Translations under genes and position numbers: made by a program
Assembly (NCBI GenBank): GCA_963525745.1
Contig: CAURMH010000002.1
Location: 1-64,000 of the forward strand
DNA: 64,000 bases
Direction of reading: 5' to 3'
From: CAURMH01 sp963525745
Lineage (GTDB): Bacteria > Pseudomonadota > Gammaproteobacteria > Enterobacterales > Pasteurellaceae
The notes under the pieces: model-generated
Told to the model about the DNA's origin: nothing
What the model saw: the letters and a program-made list of their open reading frames with translations, nothing else
Database searches by the model: none
Part shown: positions 18,861-27,116 of the stretch, in pieces
Position numbering within the stretch: position 1 is the stretch's first letter
Layout of the letters: every line of letters starts with the position of its first letter

Positions 18861-19748
18861 TTATTCGTCGTATTGACTAATCGCTTTGCACAAGCCGTTG
18901 GTAAAAATAATGCTTAATAAAATCGTGCCGATAATCGCAAAACCGGGCAACAGCACCGCCCAAGGCGCCAAATAAATCAATTCCAACGAATCCTTGATCA
19001 TCGCGCCCCATTCCGGCAAAGGACGTTGGGCGCCGAGCGAAATAAAACTCAGCGCACTAATATCAAGCACGGCAATAATAAAACTGCGTCCGATTTCGCG
19101 AATATAAGTCACGGTAATATTCGGTAAAATCGTGCTTTTTAATAATTGTCGATTGGTCATACCGTCAAGACGTAGCATGACCACATATTCTTTTTTTAAT
19201 TCTAACTGAATCGCCTGATAGATCCCGTGTATAAAATAGGGCAGCAGCGCCAACACGGTGGCGAACATGGCATTGATCAGACTGGGTTCCATGAGTGTCG
19301 AAATAATAATCGCAATCAGCAAAATAGGCAGCGAAAGAAAGGTATCGAAAAGATGCCCTAAAAAGCGCGACTTAATGCCCGCCGTCATGCCGGCCAAAAC
19401 GCCTAGCGCCCCCCCCAACAAGGCCACCGCAACGACGACCGCAAGAGAGGCGCCGAAAGTATAACGCACGCCCATAATCAAACGGCTGAGCAAATCGCGA
19501 CCGAGATCGTCGGTGCCGAAGAAAAAGGCGATTTTCCCCTCCGCGACCCACGACGGCGGCATCAATTCTTGCCCGACGAATTGGGCGTGAGCGGCGTAAG
19601 GCGCAATCAATTCACTGAAAAGTGCGGTCAAAATCAGGGCAAAAAATAAATAAAAGCTAAATAATGCCACTCGATCGCGCCGAAAACGTAACCAAATCGC
19701 ATAAAGCGATGCGCTTTCTCTGAATTCATCGGGTTCTCTATCTTGCAT
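18861..19748 (-). CDS. sapC: Peptide ABC transporter permease SapC
   Basis: SapC is the second inner-membrane permease of the Sap system, of the DppC/OppC type (295 residues from the chosen start). It has an N-terminal membrane segment, a periplasmic loop, and the binding-protein-dependent transport domain with five further segments and an EAA-like loop near '[19 protein letters not shown]'. I choose the ATG at 19748 ([12 protein letters not shown]), which gives the family N-terminus and an 11-base overlap with sapB; an ATG 27 bases upstream is open but less likely. Confidence 0.93.
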   Translation of the reverse strand: MQDREPDEFRESASLYAIWLRFRRDRVALFSFYLFFALILTALFSELIAPYAAHAQFVGQELMPPSWVAEGKIAFFFGTDDLGRDLLSRLIMGVRYTFGASLAVVVAVALLGGALGVLAGMTAGIKSRFLGHLFDTFLSLPILLIAIIISTLMEPSLINAMFATVLALLPYFIHGIYQAIQLELKKEYVVMLRLDGMTNRQLLKSTILPNITVTYIREIGRSFIIAVLDISALSFISLGAQRPLPEWGAMIKDSLELIYLAPWAVLLPGFAIIGTILLSIIFTNGLCKAISQYDE

Positions 19749-20703
19749 ACCAGCCCTTCTTATTAAACGGATCAAGGATAAACATCGCGATTTTCACCAA
19801 ACTATCCACCACAATAATACAAATGCCGATCACAATCACCCCGGCCGCAATACTGTTATAATCCTGTTCGGCGACCGCATTAATCAACCAACGCCCGATC
19901 CCCGGCCAGCCGAGGGAGGTTTCCACTAACATACATTGCGTCAACATTAAAATAAAAATTCGCGTTATTTGCGGCACAATAAAAGGAAAGGTATTGCGGA
20001 AAACATAGCGTCGTAAAATTTTCCATTTGGACCACCCCCGCGTGGCGGCGACTTTGACATAATTCTGCCGTAAAACAAATTCGACCCGTTGTTGAATCAA
20101 ACGAATGATTTCCATTGTCGGTAAAATACACAAAATCAATGTCGGTAAAATTAAATGTTGTAACACGTTTTGCACGATTTTAATGCGGTAAGGCACGTCG
20201 ACAAACCACATATCAATAATCGGAAATCCGCTTAGCGGCTTGATTTGGTACAGCGGATTATATTGTCCGACCGCCGCGATTTCCCAGTGATAAATAGCGG
20301 CAAAATAAAGCAGAATCGGCGCCAGCCAAAAAATCGGAATGGATAAACCGAGCGAGGACAAATTTTCCAATAGGCGGGCGAAAAATCGTCGATTATCGAC
20401 CGCACTTAATACGCCCAACGGAACGGCTAAAATTAACGCAAGCAAAAAGGCGCTAAAACAGAGTTCCAGCGTTGGCGGTAAAACGATCAGAATCAAATCG
20501 CGTAAGGATTGCCCGCCGTTATAAGTAATGCCGAAATCGCCTTGTAATAACGTGCCTAAATAGTTTACATAGCCGCTAAAGCTATTTTGTGTCACCAACT
20601 CGGCGTTCAGCGGATCGCGCAATAAAATCACAAAACTTAAGACGGACAAAATCACCAGCAAACTGGCCATCCAAATCAAATAACGCAACACGGAAAACAA
20701 CAT
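19738..20703 (-). CDS. sapB: Peptide ABC transporter permease SapB
   Basis: SapB (321 residues) is the first permease, of the DppB/OppB type, with six predicted membrane segments. The coupling loop 'AATRGWSKWKILRRYVFRNTFPFIVPQ' carries the conserved G that contacts the ATPases. Its ATG shares one base with the sapA stop (TAATG), so translation is coupled. It overlaps sapC by about 11 bases. Confidence 0.94.
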   Translation of the reverse strand: MLFSVLRYLIWMASLLVILSVLSFVILLRDPLNAELVTQNSFSGYVNYLGTLLQGDFGITYNGGQSLRDLILIVLPPTLELCFSAFLLALILAVPLGVLSAVDNRRFFARLLENLSSLGLSIPIFWLAPILLYFAAIYHWEIAAVGQYNPLYQIKPLSGFPIIDMWFVDVPYRIKIVQNVLQHLILPTLILCILPTMEIIRLIQQRVEFVLRQNYVKVAATRGWSKWKILRRYVFRNTFPFIVPQITRIFILMLTQCMLVETSLGWPGIGRWLINAVAEQDYNSIAAGVIVIGICIIVVDSLVKIAMFILDPFNKKGWYAR

Positions 20704-22388
20704 TATTTCGTCTCCCCGAAAAAGAGTGTGGCAAAATGAATACTGCCGAAGGGGGTCAGCTCGACGCCTTTAAGCTTTCCATTCGTCGCCAAAACCCGTT
20801 TCACATTGGCGATCGGCACAATCGGCAGCGCTTGTAAAACGATTATTTGCGCATGGTGATAAGCCTTCGCCCGCTCCTGTAAATCGGTCGTTTCCAGCGC
20901 CGTATTCAGCGCCTCGTCAAACGCCGTTTGGCACCAATGCGACAAATTGGTGATTTCGCCCATAGCGTCGCAACTTAAAATCGGACGCATAAAACCGTCG
21001 GGATCCAGATTACCGGTGAGCCAACCCGATAAAATCAAATCGTAATCCGCCGTTCCTTTGCGCAATTGCTCGAGCAAAAATGTGCGCGAAATCGACCGCA
21101 CTTTCACACTTACTCCGACTTCCGCCAAATCGTGCTTAATCAGCTCCGCCATTTTAAGCGGCGTCGGATTATATACCTGCTCCTCATTGACGATCCACAT
21201 GACGAATTCCGGCGTGCGCCCCTGTAGGAGCTGACGCGCCCGCGCCGGATCATAGTCAAAATCGAATTCCGGCGTATTGACCCGCGCCGCCCAGGAAATC
21301 GTCGGAATAATATTATTCGCCACCGTGGCCGTATGATGATAAATAATGTCCACCATGCGACGACGATTCAAACTTTGCGCTACCGCTTGGCGTATGGTTT
21401 CATCCCGCATCAACGCTTTTTTAAAATTAAACGCCAGATAAGCGAGATTCATCCCTTCAACGGTTTGTAAATAATATTGGTTGGACTTCTGTTGCAGTAA
21501 ACCCAGCTGGCTGACGTCCGGATAAGAAATAATCTGGCATTCGTTATTTAAAAACTTAATGAGCCGCCCCGTGCGATCCGTCGAAAGATCCACCACAATA
21601 TGCTTAATTTTGGCATCGTTTTGCCAATAATCTTCATTGCGCACCAAGCGAACATACTGGTTATACGCATATTCCTCCACCCGATACGGCCCTGTGCCGA
21701 CAGGGTGAGTGTCCAATTGCGCCAAATTATCGTCGGCATTCAATTGATAAGCATATTCCTGCGAAAAAATAATCGCATATTGACTGGCTAAATGAGACAA
21801 AATCGATGAATCGGGATGAAACAGCTCAATTTTTACCCGATACGGATCAAGTGCGGTCACCGATTTAATTTTTTGATTTAATTTAATGCTTTCAAAATAA
21901 GGGAAACGGACTTTTTTCGCTTGTTCGTGAAAAATACGATATTGCGGATTTTGATAGGTCACCGCATTTTCCTCTAGCGTAGGAAGATACGTATCGTGCC
22001 CCAACACGCGATTAATAGAAAAAACCACATCTTCTGCATTAAAATTTCGCGTTGGCGTAAACCATGGCGTCCGGTGGAATTTCACGCCTTTGCGCAAATT
22101 AATTATAATTTCGCGGCCGTCTTCCGAAATCGTATAAGATTGCGCCAAAACAGGCGTTAATGTGGCACTATGGTTTTTAATTTCAAATAATTTGCTATAA
22201 ATCTGATCCGTCACCACATTCATATTGGCGCCCGCGTCCGCCGTCTGCGGATTAAAGGAAAAGCCCGTCGCATGGGTACAATACGTCAGCCCGTTTTGCG
22301 TCACGACATTCGGCACGCGCGGCGCCCCTTGCACAGACGATAACGCAACGGAAAAAAAATAAAGGAACAAAAAATTTCGGAACAACAT
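20703..22388 (-). CDS. sapA: Peptide-binding protein SapA
   Basis: SapA (561 residues) is the periplasmic solute-binding protein of the Sap importer and binds cationic antimicrobial peptides and, in H. influenzae, haem. A signal peptide (MLFRNFLFLYFFSVALSSVQG, cut before APRVPN) precedes a cluster C SBP_bac_5 domain: 'TLTPVLAQSYTISEDGREIIINLRKGVKFH' is the typical entry block. It is the first gene of a tightly packed sapABCDF operon and is divergent from ycjX across 90 bases, which must hold both promoters. Confidence 0.95.
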   Translation of the reverse strand: MLFRNFLFLYFFSVALSSVQGAPRVPNVVTQNGLTYCTHATGFSFNPQTADAGANMNVVTDQIYSKLFEIKNHSATLTPVLAQSYTISEDGREIIINLRKGVKFHRTPWFTPTRNFNAEDVVFSINRVLGHDTYLPTLEENAVTYQNPQYRIFHEQAKKVRFPYFESIKLNQKIKSVTALDPYRVKIELFHPDSSILSHLASQYAIIFSQEYAYQLNADDNLAQLDTHPVGTGPYRVEEYAYNQYVRLVRNEDYWQNDAKIKHIVVDLSTDRTGRLIKFLNNECQIISYPDVSQLGLLQQKSNQYYLQTVEGMNLAYLAFNFKKALMRDETIRQAVAQSLNRRRMVDIIYHHTATVANNIIPTISWAARVNTPEFDFDYDPARARQLLQGRTPEFVMWIVNEEQVYNPTPLKMAELIKHDLAEVGVSVKVRSISRTFLLEQLRKGTADYDLILSGWLTGNLDPDGFMRPILSCDAMGEITNLSHWCQTAFDEALNTALETTDLQERAKAYHHAQIIVLQALPIVPIANVKRVLATNGKLKGVELTPFGSIHFATLFFGETK

Positions 22389-22478
22389 ATTTCGATGCTT
22401 TATGATAAATTAGACGGAATTGTAAAATATATTGCTTGCAACTGCTACATAATACCGAATAAAAGAAGGTAGGTTTTT

Positions 22479-23885
22479 ATGCTAAACGGACTACAAAACG
22501 AAATTAACCGATTATTCGAGCGCGGATTCGACCGCACTTTACGCCTTGCCGTCACAGGCCTAAGTCGCAGCGGCAAAACGGCGTTTATCACCAGTCTAAT
22601 TAATCAATTATTGCATATTAATCAAACGGATAATCGCCACTTGCCGCTTTTTTCGCCTGCCCGCAACGGCGTCATTCTTGGCGTCAAGCGCCTGCCGCAA
22701 CAAAATTTAAGCCTCCCCCGTTTTGATTACGACGCCAATTTGCAGGATTTACAACGCCACCCGCCGGTCTGGTGCCAATCGACCAAAGGTATTAGCGAAA
22801 CCCGCCTAGCCCTCCGTTATCAGCGTCGCGGCTTGACGCGCTATCTTAAAGAACACAGCGTGTTATATCTGGATATTTTCGATTACCCTGGTGAATGGTT
22901 GCTGGATCTTCCGCTTTTGTCGCTGGATTTTCAGCAATGGTCAATGCAACAACAGGACGTCACCTACGGCGATCGCGCCGAATTGGCCGCCGAATGGCGC
23001 GCTCAAGCGGCAAAGCTGGATCTCATGGCGCCAGTCGATGAAAATCAATTAGCCCGCCTCGCCAAAAGCTACACCGAGTATTTATTGGCCTGTAAAGCAA
23101 ACGGGCTACAATTTATCCAGCCCGGACGTTTCGTGCTGCCCGGCGAACTGGACGGCGCACCGGCGCTACAATTTTTCCCCTTATTGGATTTAACGCCGCC
23201 CCAATGGCGTCGCCTTCGCAGCGAAGCGGCCACAAACAGCCATTTCGCCTTGTTAAATCAACGCTACGACTATTATCGCCGCAAAATCGTCAAAGGCTTT
23301 TATCAACATCATTTCGCCGCCTTCGATCGGCAGGTTATTTTAGCCGATTGCCTCACGCCGCTGAACCATGGCCGTCAAGCCTTTTTGGATATGCAAATCG
23401 GCCTCAATCAATTATTCCAAAATTTCCGCTACGGCCGCCGCAGCCTGCTGCATCGCCTGTTTTCGCCGCAAATTGACAAACTCATGTTTATCGCCACCAA
23501 AGCCGATCACCTCACAAACGATCAACTGCCGAATTTAATCAGCCTCATGCGTCAACTGGTGCAAGAAGGCGGTCGCCATGTTCAATTTGAAGGAATCGCC
23601 GTCGAGTATGCTGCCGTCGCCGCCATTCGCGCCACACAACAAGTTATCGTCAAACAACAAGGGCAATCCGTCAAAGCGCTGCAAGGGATCCGCTCGAAAG
23701 ATAAACAGGTCGTCACCCTTTATCCCGGCAGCGTTCCGCACAAATTGCCCGCCGCCGATTTTTGGCAACATCGCCCTTTTGAATTCGACGCCTTCGAGCC
23801 GCAACCCCTTGAACCAAATCAACCAATTCCGCATCTAAAAATGGACGCCGTATTACAATTTTTACTTGCCGATCGCCTGGAATGA
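22479..23885 (+). CDS. ycjX: YcjX family P-loop stress protein
   Basis: YcjX (468 residues, DUF463) is a GTP/ATP-binding protein of unknown molecular role; in E. coli it is induced with the phage-shock and heat-shock responses. A P-loop is visible near residue 27 (GLSRSGKTAF), and LYLDIFDYPGEWLLDLPLL looks like the DxxG-type switch. 'MFIATKADHL' resembles a TKAD base-recognition motif. It is divergent from sapA and followed by ycjF, the usual partner, here separated by an unusual tandem repeat. Confidence 0.93.
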   Translation: MLNGLQNEINRLFERGFDRTLRLAVTGLSRSGKTAFITSLINQLLHINQTDNRHLPLFSPARNGVILGVKRLPQQNLSLPRFDYDANLQDLQRHPPVWCQSTKGISETRLALRYQRRGLTRYLKEHSVLYLDIFDYPGEWLLDLPLLSLDFQQWSMQQQDVTYGDRAELAAEWRAQAAKLDLMAPVDENQLARLAKSYTEYLLACKANGLQFIQPGRFVLPGELDGAPALQFFPLLDLTPPQWRRLRSEAATNSHFALLNQRYDYYRRKIVKGFYQHHFAAFDRQVILADCLTPLNHGRQAFLDMQIGLNQLFQNFRYGRRSLLHRLFSPQIDKLMFIATKADHLTNDQLPNLISLMRQLVQEGGRHVQFEGIAVEYAAVAAIRATQQVIVKQQGQSVKALQGIRSKDKQVVTLYPGSVPHKLPAADFWQHRPFEFDAFEPQPLEPNQPIPHLKMDAVLQFLLADRLE

Positions 23886-23904
23886 AAAGCAATAAAAAGC
23901 AAAA

Positions 23905-24006
23905 AGAAATAAAAGGCAAAAAGAAATAAAAGATAAGAAGAAATAAAAGATAAGAAGAAATAAAAGATAAAAAGAAATAAAAGATAAAAAGAAATAAAAC
24001 GTAACA
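23905..24006 (+). repeat. 17-bp tandem repeat, six units
   Basis: Six units of 17 bp start at 23905, 23922, 23939, 23956, 23973 and 23990, with the form AGAAATAAAAGATAAAA and small variations (outer units differ most). The tract is almost purely A and G with a few T on the plus strand and fills most of the 152-base gap between ycjX and ycjF. A 17-base period does not keep a reading frame. The copy number is likely to vary between strains. Confidence 0.95.
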
Positions 24007-24037
24007 GAAAATAAAACACCAAAACGGAATAAAACAA

Positions 24038-25255
24038 ATGCAAAAACAAATTTTTAACCAAACCGAACCGACAGCAATCGAACCGACCGACGCCCAAACC
24101 GTCTACCGCGCCAAACAGGAATTTCACCCGAACGAAAATCAACTGCTCGAAGTTGAGCCGGACGAGTTAACGGAAGCGCCGTCGGGCACCGCGCAAGAAG
24201 GCGAATGGCTCGACGCTGAATTTGAGAGGCTTGCCAAACCGCGCAATGGCTTTTGGAAAACGTGGCTAAAATTGACCGCACTTTTTTTATTGCCGACGGC
24301 GCTGCTGGCGCAAACGCTGCAATGGTTGTGGGATAGCTATCAAACCCACCGATGGATCAGCCTCGCGCTTGCCCTCGTCGCCTTATCGGTTGTCCTTTTC
24401 GCCCTAAACGAAATTTTCCTCGAACGCCGCCGCTTAAAACAATTACGCCGCCGTTGGCGGCTGCAACAACAAAGCCGCCGACTGAACGCCAACCCGATCG
24501 CCGAGAAAAAAGAACGCGACGCTATAACGCCGATAGACACCGTGGCGCCGATAGACAAAAGGGCGGTCAAAAATGCCCACGAATTCCCCCTCGTCGCCGC
24601 GCCGCAAACGGCGGAAGACGCCGAAGCCTTTTGCCTCAATGCCGTACGAATCATGGGCTTACACGAATGCCACCCCGCCGTCGTCGCCTGGCGGCAGCAG
24701 CTCAACCCGGCCTACAACGCGCAAGAAGTGGCTTATTTATTCAGCCGACAAGTGCTCTCGCCCCTCGACCACAAAGCAAAAAAATGGGTTTCGCACATGG
24801 CCGCCGAAGCCGCGATCATCGTCGCCGTCAGCCCCCTTGCCGTCGTCGACACCTTGTTTATCGCCTGGCGCAATATCCGCCTTATCAATAAAATCGCCGC
24901 CCTCTACGGCATTGAACTCGGCTACCTCACCCGCCTGCGCCTGCTCAAAATAGTGATATTTAACACCGCCTTCGCCGGCGCCACCGAACTCATCCAAGAT
25001 CTCGGCATGGATTGGTTCTCCCAAGATCTCAGTGCCAAATTCTCCGCCCGCCTTGCGCAAGGTCTCGGCGTCGGTTTGCTCACCGCCCGTTTAGGGCTCA
25101 AAGCCATTGAATTCTGCCGCCCACTGGATTTCTCACCCGACGAAAACCCCCGCCTACGCGACCTCCGCAAAGTGCTGATACAAACCGTGAAAGAAACGGT
25201 TCTAAAAAGCGAAAAAGGACGCAAAAAGGAAAGGGTAGCGGAAACGAAAGCGTAG
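24038..25255 (+). CDS. ycjF: YcjF family inner membrane protein
   Basis: YcjF (405 residues) is an inner-membrane protein of the TIGR01620/DUF697 type, always found next to ycjX, with no established biochemical function. A hydrophilic N-terminal part (about 70 residues) is followed by two membrane helices (about 76-95 and 103-125), a charged linker, and the DUF697 domain with 'KKWVSHMAAEAAIIVAVSPLAVVDTLFIAWRNIRLI', which contains a further hydrophobic pair. It is longer than the E. coli protein, mainly in the N-terminal part. ATG 24038 is the first good start after the tandem repeat. Confidence 0.9.
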   Translation: MQKQIFNQTEPTAIEPTDAQTVYRAKQEFHPNENQLLEVEPDELTEAPSGTAQEGEWLDAEFERLAKPRNGFWKTWLKLTALFLLPTALLAQTLQWLWDSYQTHRWISLALALVALSVVLFALNEIFLERRRLKQLRRRWRLQQQSRRLNANPIAEKKERDAITPIDTVAPIDKRAVKNAHEFPLVAAPQTAEDAEAFCLNAVRIMGLHECHPAVVAWRQQLNPAYNAQEVAYLFSRQVLSPLDHKAKKWVSHMAAEAAIIVAVSPLAVVDTLFIAWRNIRLINKIAALYGIELGYLTRLRLLKIVIFNTAFAGATELIQDLGMDWFSQDLSAKFSARLAQGLGVGLLTARLGLKAIEFCRPLDFSPDENPRLRDLRKVLIQTVKETVLKSEKGRKKERVAETKA

Positions 25256-25263
25256 ATTTTTGC

Positions 25264-25479
25264 CTGACCTTAATAAAGCATGACACCTTTACACAATCGG
25301 CCGCGCTTAATGTGAAAGCGTTGCTTGGCAAACTGACGGATGAAGTGGGAAAAGAGTGTGTTTTTGCTCGGCCGCGTGGTATCCGAAGCGTGTTAGATGA
25401 CTACGGAATATTGACGAATAAATTACCCAAGGAATATCCTTTCTTACAGAACGAAACCATTTGGGAGGAGATTAGTTGA
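25264..25479 (+). pseudogene. Unrecognised ORF fragment without a start
   Basis: This is an open frame of 71 codons with no start near its 5' end, ending TGA at 25477-25479. The translation contains 'KALLGKLTDEVGKECVFA' and 'RPRGIRSVLDDYGILTNK' and looks like the tail of a real soluble protein, not a shadow of another gene. I do not recognise the family. It begins immediately behind ycjF, so its 5' part was probably lost when this region was rearranged. Confidence 0.4.
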
Positions 25480-25642
25480 TCGGTTCAAAAAGTGTTTAAT
25501 GCCTAACCGCCGCTTAACGCGTCGTTGGTGTAACCTGCCTAAAAATTTACGCCCAAAAGGGGCGTTCTTACACGGAGAACCAAAATGTCGGAAAAATCAA
25601 CCGCACTTCAATAGTCAACCAACCGGGATGTGCTTTCTTTTT

Positions 25643-25673
25643 ACCTACTTTTGCTTTGCACAAGCAAAAGTAG
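25643..25673. repeat. Hairpin related to the nrd-locus repeats
   Basis: Perfect 13-bp arms CCTACTTTTGCTT and AAGCAAAAGTAGG enclose TGCAC. The same TTGCACAAG-centred design occurs at 49480-49500 and, more loosely, at 48801-48835. A second small hairpin (CTTCAGG/CCTGAAG) follows. The rest of 25480-25757 holds a terminator-like hairpin near 25550-25570, one uptake signal and the leader of the adhesin pseudogene, with no other gene that I can support. Confidence 0.65.
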
Positions 25674-25757
25674 GTTGCCTTCAGGCGAAATCCTGAAGTA
25701 AAAAAATAACTTAATTAACTCAACTTTGTTCTAATCCAATCAAAAAGGAAAATCATT

Positions 25758-26766
25758 ATGAACAAAATCTACCGCGTCATCTGGAACGCCATCCAACAAG
25801 CTTGGGGCGTCGTCTCCGAACTCACCAAAGGACACGTTAAGTCCTCGGGTGGGCGCAGAAGCAACAGTGAAGTTACCGAAACTTTCCCAAAACCGACCGA
25901 ACTTTATGCCATAGGGCAAGCCACAGGGGGTACCGTTATGTTATGCGGGGTGCTACGTTACCACCACAATTTTAACCATTCCAACGGCTGATTCTGCGTT
26001 GTGTGGAACATCTTCTTACGATAGTTACCTCGGTACTATTGTAGGAGATAATATTACAACTGGCTATAGTATTATGGCTTTAGGTGGAGATATTGCAGGA
26101 GGTAATGCTTATATTACGGCTATTGCGGCACAAAGTGCGGCACAATCAGCCTCAAGCTCAGCCACCACGGCGTTAAATGCGTTAAGCAACATGTCTTGGA
26201 GCATTACCACCAATGCCACCACCGGTAACGTGACCGGTTCAAGCGTAGAGCGTGTGAAAGCCAACGAAACCGTGACCATTAGCGCAGGCGATAACATCGC
26301 CATTACGCAAAACGGTCATACGATTAGCGTGGCGTTAATGCGCGACATTAACTTGAACAGCGTGACGGCGAACGTGATTAACACCAAAGACTTAACCGCT
26401 ACAGGCAATGTGACGTTAGGTGGCGGTGCCGTTACGACTGTGAAAATCGCAGCCAACACGACGATGGACATTGGCGGCAAGGGCTTGGTAAATCGTGTCG
26501 ACTAGCTCGCTCGTGATTTACATAAAGTCGATAAGAACGCGCGTGCGGGTATTGCGGGTGCCGTTGCGACGGCGGGTATTCCGCAAGTTTACTTGCCGGG
26601 TAAATCAGGCTTCGGCGTAGGCGTGGGTAATCGTGATGGTCAGACTGCACTGGCAGTGGGCTATTCGAAAGTGTGTGATAATGCGAAACACGTTATCAAG
26701 CTTTCTACCGGCGTTGATACGCAAAGTAAAGCTACTTTCGGTGCAGATTATATGTATCAATGGTAG
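25758..26766 (+). pseudogene. Broken trimeric autotransporter adhesin
   Basis: The start encodes the extended signal peptide region (ESPR) typical of type Vc trimeric adhesins: MNKIYRVIWNAIQQAWGVVS. The frame stops at 25989-25991; homologous sequence continues in the +1 frame. A short passenger follows with an alanine/serine-rich coiled-coil part ('AIAAQSAAQSASSSATTAL') and collagen-adhesin-like repeats. A TAG at 26503-26505 interrupts it again before LARDLHKVDKNARAGIAGAV, a near-complete YadA-type membrane anchor ending in DYMYQW at 26766. At about 330 codons it is far shorter than working adhesins, so it has at least one frameshift, one nonsense codon and probably a large internal deletion. 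Confidence 0.85.
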
Positions 26767-26805
26767 TTGCCTGAAATAAAGCAGCTTAGCGTTTTAAGTT
26801 GAACG

Positions 26806-26857
26806 AAAGAGCGGTCAAAATTTGCAAAGTTTGCGAAGATTGACCGCTCTTTATTTT
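26806..26857 (+). terminator. Terminator behind the adhesin pseudogene
   Basis: Perfect 13-bp arms AAAGAGCGGTCAA (26806-26818) and TTGACCGCTCTTT (26840-26852) are followed by ATTTTTTG. The arms are one base away from the uptake signal (AAGAGCGGT for AAGTGCGGT). Confidence 0.85.
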
Positions 26858-27116
26858 TTGATTGTGTGCAGGGGAAAGTGCGGTCGATTTTTGAAAAGTT
26901 TTTGAAAGGCGCTAGAGATGAAATCCGATGAAAATCATGTTTAAAATCGTGTTTTGCGGTGAAGTGCGATTTATAACTATCTTTATCGGTAAAAATCTTC
27001 TAAAATTCGCAGAGTTTGTTAAGAGTTTGTAAAGCCTATGAAAATGGCCGCAGACTTACATTTTTTCTTGTTTGACGTCATGTTGAACGTAACTTTCACT
27101 TAAAAAGGAAAAGACT
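26858..27116 (+). promoter_or_regulatory. Leader region of the pyruvate dehydrogenase operon
   Basis: This gene-free stretch holds one uptake signal (about 26875), A+T-rich sequence expected for the aceE promoter, and AAAAAGGAAAAG as the ribosome binding site. I could not identify a PdhR or ArcA site with confidence. Confidence 0.4.

Noticed and set aside
23905..24006. Possible CRISPR-like array
   Set aside because: Units are contiguous with no spacers, and no cas genes are near.
23819..24142. A 107-codon minus-strand frame encoding a very hydrophobic, Phe/Leu-rich protein
   Set aside because: It is produced by the purine-rich 17-bp tandem repeat read on the other strand and overlaps the ends of ycjX and ycjF; there is no ribosome site.
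24352..24953. Long Arg/Pro-rich frames inside ycjF
   Set aside because: They are shadows caused by the G+C-rich codon use of ycjF; composition is not protein-like.
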